From: Deltaproteobacteria bacterium
Lineage (GTDB): Bacteria; Desulfobacterota; Syntrophia; Syntrophales; Smithellaceae
DNA: 12,158 nucleotides
Assembly: GCA_009668925.1 (NCBI GenBank)
Contig: SBEK01000129.1
Span: forward strand, 1-12,158
Reading direction: 5' to 3'
Within the stretch, counting starts at the first letter, position 1. Every line of letters starts with the position of its first letter. Positions 1 to 6,842 of this stretch are shown piece after piece. Both the position numbers and the translations under genes were made by a program. The notes below the pieces were generated by a model, which saw only the letters and a list, made by a program, of their open reading frames with translations, had not been told where the DNA came from and ran no database searches.

Positions 1-396
1 TGCAGGATGGTGAAGAGCGAAGATCTGAATCATCATGGCACCCTGTTCGCCGGCAAGACGTCCATGTGGGTCGTGGAAGCCGGTTTCATCGCCGCCGCCA
101 GCCTGACTCATCCGGAAAACATCGTCTGCGTCAACGTGCACGGCCTGCTTTTCAAGAGACCGGTGCCTAACGGGGCGATCATCCGGCTGGAAAGCAAAGT
201 GGTTCTGGCCGCCAGAACGCGCCTGGTTTCCTACGTCCGGGTCCTGGACAATGCAAGCGAACAGATGTGTCTGGACAGCTTTCTGAGCTTCGTTCATGTG
301 GACTTGCAGGGCCGGCCGCTCCCCCACGGAATCATTCTGGACTATGCCGACGCTCAAGACGCCGAGCTGCACGAACGGGCGAAAGCCCTGAAATAA
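1..396 (+). CDS. Hotdog-fold acyl-CoA thioesterase, 5' end cut by the window
   Basis: Probably hydrolyses acyl-CoA thioesters in the cytoplasm; the substrate cannot be read from sequence. The frame is open to the window edge and the family signature begins almost at once (LNHHGTLFAGK, then WVVEAGFIAAASL), so the true start probably lies upstream. The ATG at 7 is only the first internal one. The signature helix with N, HGTLFxG and EAG, followed by a strand with HGLLFKRPVPNG, is typical of the YciA/ACOT-type hotdog domain, which is about 130-150 residues long, so little is missing. The Asp usually found before the Glu of this helix (MDE in many relatives) reads V-V-E here. That may mark a subfamily. 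The gene ends just before a hairpin and converges on the hydrolase gene at 451-1116. Family assignment is fairly sure; substrate is unknown. Confidence 0.8.
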   Translation, partial: CRMVKSEDLNHHGTLFAGKTSMWVVEAGFIAAASLTHPENIVCVNVHGLLFKRPVPNGAIIRLESKVVLAARTRLVSYVRVLDNASEQMCLDSFLSFVHVDLQGRPLPHGIILDYADAQDAELHERAKALK

Positions 397-400
397 GATA

Positions 401-421
401 CAGGGGGCTTGCGGCCCCCTG
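401..421. terminator. Hairpin between convergent genes, probable bidirectional terminator
   Basis: A perfect 8-bp GC-rich stem (CAGGGGGC with GCCCCCTG) and a 5-nt loop start 4 bases after the thioesterase stop codon and 29 bases beyond the minus-strand hydrolase stop. On the minus strand it is followed by a T-rich tail (TATCTTATTTC); on the plus strand there is no real T-run. It is therefore better supported as terminator of the minus-strand gene, and may also protect the plus-strand transcript end. Confidence 0.6.
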
Positions 422-450
422 TTCACCCGCTACGACTCCGGTTCAATGAA

Positions 451-1116
451 TTACTTCATCTTCCGGATGCGCACCTCGATGCCCTTTTCATATTTGAGCA
501 GGGCAACAACCTTTGCCGTCTCCGTCTCGCCCTGGTGATAGGGATACAAAACTTTCGGCTGAAACATTTTCGCCGCGTCCGCGACCATCTCCGGCGTCAT
601 GGTGTAGGGCAGGTTCATGGGCAGAAAGGCGATGTCGATATTTTTGAGCGCTCTCATCTCCGGGATGTTTTCCGTATCCCCGGCCAGGTAGATCCGCTGG
701 CCGCCAAGGGTGACCACGTAGCCGTTCCCGACGCCTTTGGGATGAAAGGGTTTCCCCGGAGCCATCATATGCTGGAGATTGTATGCCGGCACGGCTTCGA
801 TCGTGATCCCGTAAACGGTTTGCGTATCGCCGTTTTTCATGGCGATCGTCCCCGGAACTTGTTTCGCCACATCGGCATTGCCGACAATCCTGGTGGTGGC
901 GGTCTTAAGGTCGGCGATGGCTTTCAGATCCAGGTGATCGTAATGATCATGGCTGACGAGCAGAATGTCCGCCTTGGGCAGCTTCGCATAATCCGCCTCA
1001 GTCGACACCGGATCCGAATGAATGGTTTTGCCGCCCCAGGACATCATTAATGAACTGTGCCCCAGAAAGCTGATGACCAGGTCGCCCTGCGCCGTTTTAA
1101 TCGTATCGGTTTCCAT
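451..1116 (-). CDS. Metallo-beta-lactamase-fold metal-dependent hydrolase (UlaG/UPF0173-like)
   Basis: A 221-residue cytoplasmic protein with the metallo-beta-lactamase fold. It carries the metal-binding motif H56-D57-H58-Y59-D60-H61 (SHDHYDHLD), an upstream GHSS turn at 19-22, the GDT strand with D147, and a late histidine in PYHQG (H194). These are the usual metal ligands of this superfamily. The short length and the LGHSS/HSDP start resemble the UlaG-like and UPF0173 hydrolases, whose substrates are mostly unknown. The ATG is well set: AAGGAGG lies 4 bases upstream on the minus strand. There is no signal peptide. It stands 147 bases downstream of the J/HTH gene on the same strand, too far for tight coupling, so it may have its own promoter. 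Fold sure, reaction unknown. Confidence 0.85.
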   Translation of the reverse strand: METDTIKTAQGDLVISFLGHSSLMMSWGGKTIHSDPVSTEADYAKLPKADILLVSHDHYDHLDLKAIADLKTATTRIVGNADVAKQVPGTIAMKNGDTQTVYGITIEAVPAYNLQHMMAPGKPFHPKGVGNGYVVTLGGQRIYLAGDTENIPEMRALKNIDIAFLPMNLPYTMTPEMVADAAKMFQPKVLYPYHQGETETAKVVALLKYEKGIEVRIRKMK

Positions 1117-1130
1117 TGTTCCTCCTTACA

Positions 1131-1148
1131 CGGCGTTTTCTGACGCCG
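1131..1148 (-). other. Small hairpin just upstream of the hydrolase ribosome-binding site
   Basis: Six perfect base pairs (CGGCGT with ACGCCG) and a 6-nt loop end 3 bases upstream of the strong AAGGAGG that serves the hydrolase at 451-1116. It is the only clear structure in this 147-base gap. There is no T-run, so a terminator role is not supported. It could tune ribosome access, but may equally be chance in GC-rich DNA. Confidence 0.3.
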
Positions 1149-1263
1149 GCAAAAAATTAAATAATGACACTAAGGCCGTCGCCGCCGGCAGGATTTCCCC
1201 AGCCTTGGACGCCGAAAGCCCCCACATCAACGGTTTAAGGCTTGATGGTTTTCGTCGCGCACA

Positions 1264-1941
1264 TCAGCACCGCGCGTCCCGGCCTTTTTGCGACAGGCGG
1301 GCGACGGTATTCATGTAGCGGGCGCTCAGTTCCTCCACCGGTTCCAGACACAGACACTTCAGATAGGATTTGACAAACCCCTTCAGGAAAACGGCCGCCG
1401 GCAGACGGGATACGTGATCTTCTTCCATGCTGCGCAGATGATCGTGCCGGATTTTCGTCTCCTGCGCAATGTGCTCGATCATCACGCCGAGCTCCGTGCG
1501 GATGGCTTTCAGATCCGCCCCGGACATTTCACCGCGCGCCAGAATGTCGGCGATGATCGCGCTCTGGCGGATCCGGCTCTTCAAAGCATCATGATTTGAT
1601 GACGCCGGCCTCACCGCCTGACCGCGGCTGATATCGAACATACTCACCGGCTTTTTGGCGGCGCCGGCGGTCTCGGGTTTCGCCTCGATTTCCCCCCGCG
1701 AAACCAGTTCTCTGTCATAGTCATTCCTGGTCTGTTCGTTAATCAGGGTGGAGAAGGCTTTCTCGATCAGGGAAAGAATTTCCCGTCTTTCCTCCCCCGA
1801 AAACAGAGAATAGCTCGCGAGCGATCCCGGTTGATACAACTGCTGCGCGGCGCTGAAAGCGTGGCGGATCTCCGACGCCGTCGCGTCCGGCTTGATATCC
1901 AGCATCTCGTAGTAATTCATCGCCGCAAAGCTTTTAGACAT
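1264..1941 (-). CDS. Degenerate J-domain plus RodZ-type helix-turn-helix protein
   Basis: A 225-residue soluble protein with two recognisable parts. Residues 8-77 look like a J domain: NYYEMLDIKPDATASEIRHAF at the start, AFSTLINEQTRNDYDREL at the end. The HPD tripeptide needed to stimulate Hsp70 is absent; YQPGS stands at that point, with an insert (LASYSLFSGEERREI). Residues 141-202 match the HTH_25 domain of RodZ-like proteins (LKAIRTELGVMIEHIAQETKIR, then LPAAVFLKGFVKSYLKCL). No transmembrane segment follows, unlike RodZ. A variable linker (80-140) joins the two. AAGGAG lies 8 bases before the ATG. It follows the MinD-like ATPase gene by 49 bases and was probably co-transcribed with it, which suggests a partner or DNA/protein adaptor for that ATPase. 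The function is inference. Confidence 0.75.
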   Translation of the reverse strand: MSKSFAAMNYYEMLDIKPDATASEIRHAFSAAQQLYQPGSLASYSLFSGEERREILSLIEKAFSTLINEQTRNDYDRELVSRGEIEAKPETAGAAKKPVSMFDISRGQAVRPASSNHDALKSRIRQSAIIADILARGEMSGADLKAIRTELGVMIEHIAQETKIRHDHLRSMEEDHVSRLPAAVFLKGFVKSYLKCLCLEPVEELSARYMNTVARLSQKGRDARC

Positions 1942-1962
1942 TCCAGAGGCTCCTTCGCTCGC

Positions 1963-1981
1963 TGCGGGTCCGCGGCCCGCA
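1963..1981 (-). other. Intercistronic hairpin between the MinD-like and J/HTH genes
   Basis: A perfect 6-bp stem (TGCGGG with CCCGCA) with a 7-nt GC-rich loop sits in the 49-base gap between the two genes, 9 bases after the ATPase stop and just ahead of the AAGGAG of the J/HTH gene. No T-run follows. It may set relative expression or protect the upstream message; this is suggestion only. Confidence 0.35.
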
Positions 1982-1990
1982 AGTTTCCTC

Positions 1991-2932
1991 CTACATGTAA
2001 TTGAACATCAGCTGCCGGCCTTCCGACTGAACCATTTGCCTGCCCACATCGCGCAGATCTCTGGCGGTTTTGGTATAAGGATAACGCTCCAGGTAGAGGA
2101 CCTGCTGACAAATCGCATCGTGGACATGGTCGTCATAAGCGACGTTCCCCGCAAACTCAATGTGCAGCCCCAGGTGCTTCTCGATCATTCTGCAAATCTG
2201 CAGCCCCAGGGCCGCATTGTCATGCTTGCGCACCTGATTGATGACCAGCTTGAAGCGAAACGCGTTGAAATCTTCGTGCAGCTGCCTGAATTTCTCGGGA
2301 CAGGTCGCGCCGACCGTTTTCATCATGCATTCCGGCTTGTTGGCGGCTCCGTCGCCGAACAGACGGTCCGTTTCCGCCTCCAGCATTTTGAAATCCGCTG
2401 CACTATAGCAGTAACGGATCTGGCGGAAGCAAAGCGCGCGGATCAGCCGATAGACATTTTCAATAGACGTCGGTTCCGGCGTCGTAATAAAAATGCCGTT
2501 TTGGGAGATCAGGAAAAAATCGAGCGTATTGAAGGAAGTGCCGGCGCCCAGATCGATCAGAATACGATCATAGTCCAGTTTGGCGATGGCGCGGAGTGTC
2601 TTTATTTTTTGTTCGTAGGGTAAATTGGCGATATCGAAATTGTCCTGAGCGCCGCTGATCAGAAAAAGGTTGGCAAACGGCGTGGGAACGATCGCGTCTT
2701 CCAGGCGGGAGACTTTTTTCCGGATGAAATCGGAAAACCCGCGCTCGGGGCTGGGAACACCGACCAGGGTGTGCAGATTGGCCGCACCGAGGTCGAGATC
2801 AATCATGAGGGTCTTCTTGCCCAATTCCGCGGAAAGCCTTCCCAAGGAACTGGCCAGAAAACTTTTTCCGGAACCGCCCTTTCCTCCCCCAATAGGCCAG
2901 ACACGTGCCATACGTCCAATATCCGCTGACAT
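1991..2932 (-). CDS. MinD/ParA/FlhG-type deviant-Walker ATPase
   Basis: A cytoplasmic P-loop ATPase of the SIMIBI class that positions or counts cell structures (division, flagella, chromosome, carboxysomes and others by family). Numbering from the ATG at 2932: the deviant Walker A is GGGKGGSGKS at 15-24, with signature K18 and K23. The A' segment is TLMIDLDLGAAN (41-52) and Walker B is DRILIDLGAG (122-131). It is longer than MinD proper, with an extra segment (about 170-225) rich in Cys and charged residues. It ends in FNYM and lacks an obvious MinD-type amphipathic membrane helix. The start is uncertain: GTG 2950, ATG 2932 and ATG 2911 are all in frame and none has a good ribosome site. The ATG at 2911 gives a start (MARVWPIGGGKGG) closest to the family norm. 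First gene of a likely two-gene unit with the J/HTH protein. Confidence 0.88.
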   Translation of the reverse strand: MSADIGRMARVWPIGGGKGGSGKSFLASSLGRLSAELGKKTLMIDLDLGAANLHTLVGVPSPERGFSDFIRKKVSRLEDAIVPTPFANLFLISGAQDNFDIANLPYEQKIKTLRAIAKLDYDRILIDLGAGTSFNTLDFFLISQNGIFITTPEPTSIENVYRLIRALCFRQIRYCYSAADFKMLEAETDRLFGDGAANKPECMMKTVGATCPEKFRQLHEDFNAFRFKLVINQVRKHDNAALGLQICRMIEKHLGLHIEFAGNVAYDDHVHDAICQQVLYLERYPYTKTARDLRDVGRQMVQSEGRQLMFNYM

Positions 2933-2941
2933 TTTTTTGCA

Positions 2942-2970
2942 TTCATACACGATAAATGACTAATATTCAA
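2942..2970 (-). promoter_or_regulatory. Candidate sigma-70 promoter for the MinD-like/J-HTH unit
   Basis: On the minus strand TTGAAT (2965-2970) and TATGAA (2942-2947) are spaced by exactly 17 bases in the AT-rich divergent gap. Transcription would begin around 2935, so the ATG at 2932 would be nearly leaderless while the ATG at 2911 would get a leader of about 24 bases. Matches are partial (4-5 of 6 each), so this is a candidate only. Confidence 0.35.
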
Positions 2971-3076
2971 GCGATAAATTCATCATAAGTGATATTTTCG
3001 TGATCACGGCCACACATGCGGCAGTTCCACAAAAGGACCCTCGCGAAAACCAGCTAGGCGGGAAGCGACAACGTTC

Positions 3077-3105
3077 TTGACTTATCCGTGCATTGCTTTT
3101 AAAAA
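3077..3105 (+). promoter_or_regulatory. Candidate sigma-70 promoter for the SpoIID/LytB gene
   Basis: TTGACT at 3077-3082 and TAAAAA at 3100-3105 are separated by 17 bases. Transcription would start near 3112, a little upstream of the ATG at 3131. This argues against translation starting at the TTG at 3077, which would be the -35 element itself. It would drive the rightward peptidoglycan-recycling genes. Confidence 0.4.
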
Positions 3106-3130
3106 ACCAGTGACTTCTTACGCCGCACGG

Positions 3131-4459
3131 ATGACCAAAATGATCGATGTCGAACCGAAAATTAAAGTAGCTCTGCTGCAAAATTCACCGGAAGCGCGCC
3201 TGCGGCTGGAAGGCCCTTTCTCGGAGACCTGCGGCCGTACCGTCACCGGTGAACTGCGAGCCCAAGCGGCAAACGGGCAGGTGATTCTCTGTGATGCCGA
3301 AGGCAACGAGATTCTCCGCGAGAAAGAAATTCTGCTTGCGCCCGGCACGTCCGGCAAAAATGTTTTTACCGTGCGCGATGTAAAAATCGGCATCGATTTT
3401 CACTGGCAGAGGCTGCAGGAACAATCCTTTCACGGTGCAGTGCTCCTGGCGGCGCAAAGCGCGTCCACGTTCAATCTCGTGAATGTCATTTCCCTCGAAG
3501 ACTATCTTGCTTCGGTGATCTCATCGGAGATGTCGGCGGACGCCCCCCTGGAGTTCCTCAAGGCGCAGGCGATCACGGCGCGCAGCTGGCTTGTCGCCAT
3601 GCTGGCCAAAAAGGCCATCCCGCGGCTCAGTTTGCCGCCACAAAATGATGAGGTTCTGGTCTGGCAGGATGTCAACGATCATCGCGGTTTTGATGTCTGC
3701 GCCGATGATCATTGCCAGCGCTACCAGGGCATCACCCGGATCATCGCTGAGGGGGTCCGGGAAGCGATCGATGCGACGCGCGGAATTTTTTTGACCGAGG
3801 CCGGCGAGATCTGCGACGCACGCTACTACAAATGCTGCGGCGGACAGACGGACGTTTTCGCAACGGCCTGGGAAGAAGCTTCCTATCCCTATCTGGCGAG
3901 CATCACCGATCACGCCGAAGGGCACGCACCGGTCGATCATGAAGAAGACGCGGCGGCGTGGCTTCGCGCCAGCCCGCCCGCTTACTGCAATACGGCCGAT
4001 CCGAACATTTTGAAACGAATCCTGCCGGCGTTTGATCTGGAGACGCTGCATTTTTACCGCTGGCGGGTCGAGTACTCGCGCGAAGAGCTGGAGGAAATCC
4101 TCAAAGCGAAATCAGGCATCGATTTCGGCGTGCTTAAGAAGCTTGAGCCGCTGGCGCGCGGCCCGTCGGGAAGGATCTATCGTCTGAAGATTGAAGGATC
4201 GCGCCGCACGGTGGTCGTCGGCAAGGAGCTGGAAATCCGCCGCTGGCTTTCGCCCACGCATTTGCTTTCCAGTGCGTTCGTTGTATCGGCCGAGCGCGCA
4301 GGAGGCGTCATTTCCCGGTTGACACTCGAGGGCGGCGGCTGGGGGCACGGCGTCGGCCTGTGCCAGATCGGCGCCGCAGTGATGGCGGTAAAGGGATTCC
4401 CGGCGGAAGACATTCTCGCGCACTACTTTACGGGCGCTCGGTTGAGGAAACTGTATTAG
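3131..4459 (+). CDS. SpoIID/LytB-domain protein, probable peptidoglycan lytic transglycosylase
   Basis: A 442-residue protein with the SpoIID/LytB domain, whose members cut glycan strands of peptidoglycan. In VISSEM the Glu (E133) matches the catalytic Glu of SpoIID. It is followed by the usual helix AQAITARSWL (146-154) and, near the end, GWGHGVGLCQIGA (403-415). H184, C190, H194 and C195 have the H-x5-C-x3-HC pattern resembling the two-His/two-Cys zinc site known in Clostridioides SpoIID; C228, C235 and C236 follow. An N-terminal domain (10-120, with KIGIDFHWQR) precedes the catalytic part. ATG 3131 was chosen because a promoter appears to overlap the upstream frame; its ribosome site is weak. 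The upstream frame (open from 2993) offers no ATG and no signal peptide, which is odd for a wall-acting enzyme. It precedes the AmpG-like gene by 58 bases, probably one unit. Family sure, location and substrate inferred. Confidence 0.88.
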   Translation: MTKMIDVEPKIKVALLQNSPEARLRLEGPFSETCGRTVTGELRAQAANGQVILCDAEGNEILREKEILLAPGTSGKNVFTVRDVKIGIDFHWQRLQEQSFHGAVLLAAQSASTFNLVNVISLEDYLASVISSEMSADAPLEFLKAQAITARSWLVAMLAKKAIPRLSLPPQNDEVLVWQDVNDHRGFDVCADDHCQRYQGITRIIAEGVREAIDATRGIFLTEAGEICDARYYKCCGGQTDVFATAWEEASYPYLASITDHAEGHAPVDHEEDAAAWLRASPPAYCNTADPNILKRILPAFDLETLHFYRWRVEYSREELEEILKAKSGIDFGVLKKLEPLARGPSGRIYRLKIEGSRRTVVVGKELEIRRWLSPTHLLSSAFVVSAERAGGVISRLTLEGGGWGHGVGLCQIGAAVMAVKGFPAEDILAHYFTGARLRKLY

Positions 4460-4517
4460 CGTATGGTCCATGAATGACGAACCGGAAACGGGTCTAAGAA
4501 TCAACTGAAGGAAATTC

Positions 4518-5921
4518 ATGTCCGATCCAAATCACAATGCAAACGATAGTTGCGCTTCGCAAGCAAAAGCATGCCGAGGCGGCAAGGAAGAGGCGACGCA
4601 GACGTATAGTACCATACGTCGAGGAGACGATGACGAAGCCAACAAAGGCAGGCGCATGAATGCGAAACGCAACCCCTGGCTCTGGGTGCCATCCATCTAC
4701 ATCGCCGAAGGCATCCCCTACATGATCGTCATGACCGTCAGCGTCGTCATGTATAAGAATCTCGGACTTTCCAACACGGACATCGCTCTGTACACCAGCT
4801 GGCTCTATCTGCCCTGGGTGATCAAACCGCTGTGGAGCCCGTTTGTCGATTTGTTCCGGACCAAGCGCTTCTGGATTGTCCTCATGCAGCTGGCCATCGG
4901 CGCCTCATTTGCCTCAGTGGCGCTGACGCTGCCCGCGACGGATTTTGTCCGCTACACACTGGCCATTCTCTGGATCATGGCATTCTCCTCCGCCACCCAC
5001 GATATTGCCGCCGACGGCTTTTACATGCTCGGCCTTTCCACGCCCGAGCAGGCGGCCTTCGTCGGTGTGCGCACCGTCTTTTACCGCGTCGCCACCATCG
5101 CCGCGAAAGGCGGCCTGGTCGTCCTGGCCGGGACGCTGCAGCAACACGGCTATCCCGTAGCCTCCGCCTGGTCCATCACCTTTGTCGTGATCGGCGCTTT
5201 TTTTCTGGCTCTCTGTCTTTATCATTTCTTTATTTTGCCCTACCCCGCTTCGGATCACAGCGCCCCTCTGGAGAAAGGGAAAAGCCTGGTTCAGGAATAC
5301 TTCCGAATCCTGACCCTGTTCTTCCGGCAGAAGGACATCATCATCATCATCTGTTTCTTTCTGTTTTACCGGTTTGCCGAGGCGCAGCTGGTGAAGATGG
5401 TCGCGCCCTTTCTGCTGGATGCGCGTGAAAAAGGAGGCCTGGGGCTTACCACCGCGGAAGTCGGCTGGATTTACGGCACGGTTGGAGTTGTCGCGCTCAT
5501 GCTGGGCGGACTGTTGGGCGGCTATGTGATCTACCGCAACGGGCTGAAATTCTGGCTGTGGCCGATGGTGATCATTATGCATATCCCGGATCTGATCTTC
5601 GTTTATCTGTCGCACGCGCAGCCGGAGAGTCTCTGGCTCATCGGTTCGGCCGTGGCGTTTGAACAATTCGGCTACGGCTTCGGGTTCACGGCCTACACCA
5701 TGTACATGATCATGGTTTCCCAGGGAGAATACAAAACCGTCTTCTACGCCATCGGCACCGGCATCATGGCGCTCGGGATGATGCTGCCCGCCATGTCGAG
5801 CGGCTGGATTCAGGAAAAGCTGGGCTATATCAATTTTTATTACTGGATATTGATAACGACGATCCCGGGGTTTATTGTGGCGGCGCTGGTGAAGATCGAT
5901 CCGGAATACGGAAAGAAGTGA
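4518..5921 (+). CDS. ampG: AmpG-type muropeptide permease (major facilitator superfamily)
   Basis: An inner-membrane transporter with about 12 hydrophobic segments. It resembles the AmpG/PAT branch of the MFS, which imports anhydro-muropeptides into the cytoplasm. From the internal Met at 4656 the protein reads MNAKRNPWLWVPSIYIAEGIPY, a typical AmpG-like start, then the TM2-TM3 region ALYTSWLYLPWVIKPLWSP and the loop DLFRTKR. That form would be 421 residues, normal for the family. The longer frame from ATG 4518 (467 residues) has the better ribosome site (AAGGAA, 4-5 bases before ATG). It adds 46 hydrophilic residues encoded by a dispersed repeat (see 4575-4663). It lies between the SpoIID/LytB gene and, beyond an inserted segment, MurU- and AmgK-like genes, which supports a muropeptide substrate. 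Substrate otherwise unproved; related PAT proteins carry other things. Confidence 0.82.
   Translation: MSDPNHNANDSCASQAKACRGGKEEATQTYSTIRRGDDDEANKGRRMNAKRNPWLWVPSIYIAEGIPYMIVMTVSVVMYKNLGLSNTDIALYTSWLYLPWVIKPLWSPFVDLFRTKRFWIVLMQLAIGASFASVALTLPATDFVRYTLAILWIMAFSSATHDIAADGFYMLGLSTPEQAAFVGVRTVFYRVATIAAKGGLVVLAGTLQQHGYPVASAWSITFVVIGAFFLALCLYHFFILPYPASDHSAPLEKGKSLVQEYFRILTLFFRQKDIIIIICFFLFYRFAEAQLVKMVAPFLLDAREKGGLGLTTAEVGWIYGTVGVVALMLGGLLGGYVIYRNGLKFWLWPMVIIMHIPDLIFVYLSHAQPESLWLIGSAVAFEQFGYGFGFTAYTMYMIMVSQGEYKTVFYAIGTGIMALGMMLPAMSSGWIQEKLGYINFYYWILITTIPGFIVAALVKIDPEYGKK
4575..4663 (+). repeat. Dispersed repeat copy A, inside the 5' end of the permease frame
   Basis: This stretch matches the reverse complement of 5936-6025 with conserved blocks in the same order. 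They are GGCGGCAAGGARGAGGC (R = A/G), CGCAGRCGTAT, ATACGTCGAGGA, GCCAACAAAG and ATGAATGC. The centre is a perfect 7-bp hairpin (4601-4607 with 4614-4620). It has no stop in the permease frame. Its last block contains the ATG at 4656 that is a likely native start of the permease. Edges are approximate. Confidence 0.7.
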
Positions 5922-5935
5922 GGCAATACCCATGT

Positions 5936-6030
5936 GCATTCATCGGCTAACTTTGTTGGCAGCGTCGGAGGCGTCCTCGACGTATTCTCGGATACGCCTG
6001 CGGTGCCTCCTCCTTGCCGCCGCGTTATCC
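5936..6030 (-). repeat. Dispersed repeat copy B, inverted, downstream of the permease gene
   Basis: This is the reverse-orientation partner of 4575-4663. Read on the minus strand it shows the same blocks, including the CGTAT/ATACG hairpin (arms 5981-5985 and 5992-5996, loop bases different from copy A) and the terminal ATGAATGC (5936-5943 on the complement). It fills most of the 173-base gap between the permease stop and the HNH gene. The different loop bases with a kept stem suggest the structure matters. A small open frame over it on the plus strand has no coding signs. Confidence 0.7.
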
Positions 6031-6094
6031 TTCGAATGCAAAGGGTATTGATTTTGTGGACAGATAGAAAAGGTTATGGGTCTCTTGGTTTAAT

Positions 6095-6784
6095 ATGGCA
6101 AACGAAATCATCCCATACATAGAGATGTGTAGACGAGAAGGCATGAGTCTTCAGCGCGGCATGAACTTTGGACTTGGTAAAAATCATTCAATTATACTTA
6201 CGTCTGTTCGACCTGGCTCGCCTTATGCTGACAGGTATGAAAACGATGGCTCAACCATTGTTTACGAAGGACACGACATACCTCGTTCACCTCAGACCCA
6301 AAATCCGAAAGCGATAGATCAACCTGAATTCTCGCCCTCCGGAAACTGCACTGAAAATGGGAAATTTCACCTTGCAGCCCAGGAATATAAAGCCGGTCGG
6401 AGACGGCCAGAAAGAATCCGAGTCTACGAAAAACTAAAGCAAGGGATATGGTCATACAACGGCGTCTTTCACTTAGTAGATTCATGGCAAGAAGAGAATA
6501 ATGGACGGAAAGTTTTTAAGTTTAAACTTATTGCTGTTGAAGGCGAGGAAGACTTTTCGGTTCCAGTTCCTGAGCATTCACGAGTGCGAAGGATTATTCC
6601 AACTGCAGTTAAATTGGCGGTCTGGCAAAGAGACGGTGGTAAGTGCACAAAGTGTGGAACGACTGAAGACTTGCACTTCGATCACATTATTCCCTGGTCG
6701 AAAGGTGGCTCATCCAACACATCTGATAATGTGCAGTTGCTTTGTGGAAAACACAATCTGCAAAAGCACGATAGAATTGAATAA
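6095..6784 (+). CDS. SRA-like plus HNH endonuclease, candidate modification-dependent restriction enzyme
   Basis: A 229-residue protein. Residues about 20-150 resemble the SRA/YDG fold that flips out modified bases: RPGSPYADRYENDGSTIVYEGHD (39-61), then NGKFHLAAQEYKAG, RIRVYEKLKQGIWSYNGVFHLVD, and RKVFKFKL. Residues 168-229 are an HNH nuclease with zinc-type pairs C184/C187 and C217/H220, D196-H197, N212 and N221 (HFDHIIPWSKGG, NVQLLCGKHN). The order SRA then HNH is that of type IV enzymes such as TagI and Sco5333, which cut methylated DNA. The base sensed here is unknown. The gene is visibly more A+T-rich than its neighbours and lies between a dispersed repeat and a DUF3788 gene, which suggests acquisition. 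No strong ribosome site before ATG 6095; Met at 6125 or 6143 are alternatives. HNH is sure, SRA likely. Confidence 0.8.
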   Translation: MANEIIPYIEMCRREGMSLQRGMNFGLGKNHSIILTSVRPGSPYADRYENDGSTIVYEGHDIPRSPQTQNPKAIDQPEFSPSGNCTENGKFHLAAQEYKAGRRRPERIRVYEKLKQGIWSYNGVFHLVDSWQEENNGRKVFKFKLIAVEGEEDFSVPVPEHSRVRRIIPTAVKLAVWQRDGGKCTKCGTTEDLHFDHIIPWSKGGSSNTSDNVQLLCGKHNLQKHDRIE

Positions 6785-6842
6785 ATCAGTTATCGATGTG
6801 ATCGGATGATATGATAATTTTTATGTCAGTCATGAGGGTGTT

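Noticed and set aside
409..1050. Long plus-strand open frame opposite the hydrolase gene
   Set aside because: It is the antisense of a clear metallo-beta-lactamase-fold gene with a strong ribosome site; its text has no recognisable domain.
5934..6122. Small plus-strand open frame after the permease
   Set aside because: It reads through repeat copy B, has no ribosome site and overlaps the HNH start; the sequence is explained by the repeat.
6785..6842. Terminator between the HNH and DUF3788 genes
   Set aside because: A 4-bp stem (CGAT/ATCG) and a later T-stretch are too weak and too far apart to support a call.
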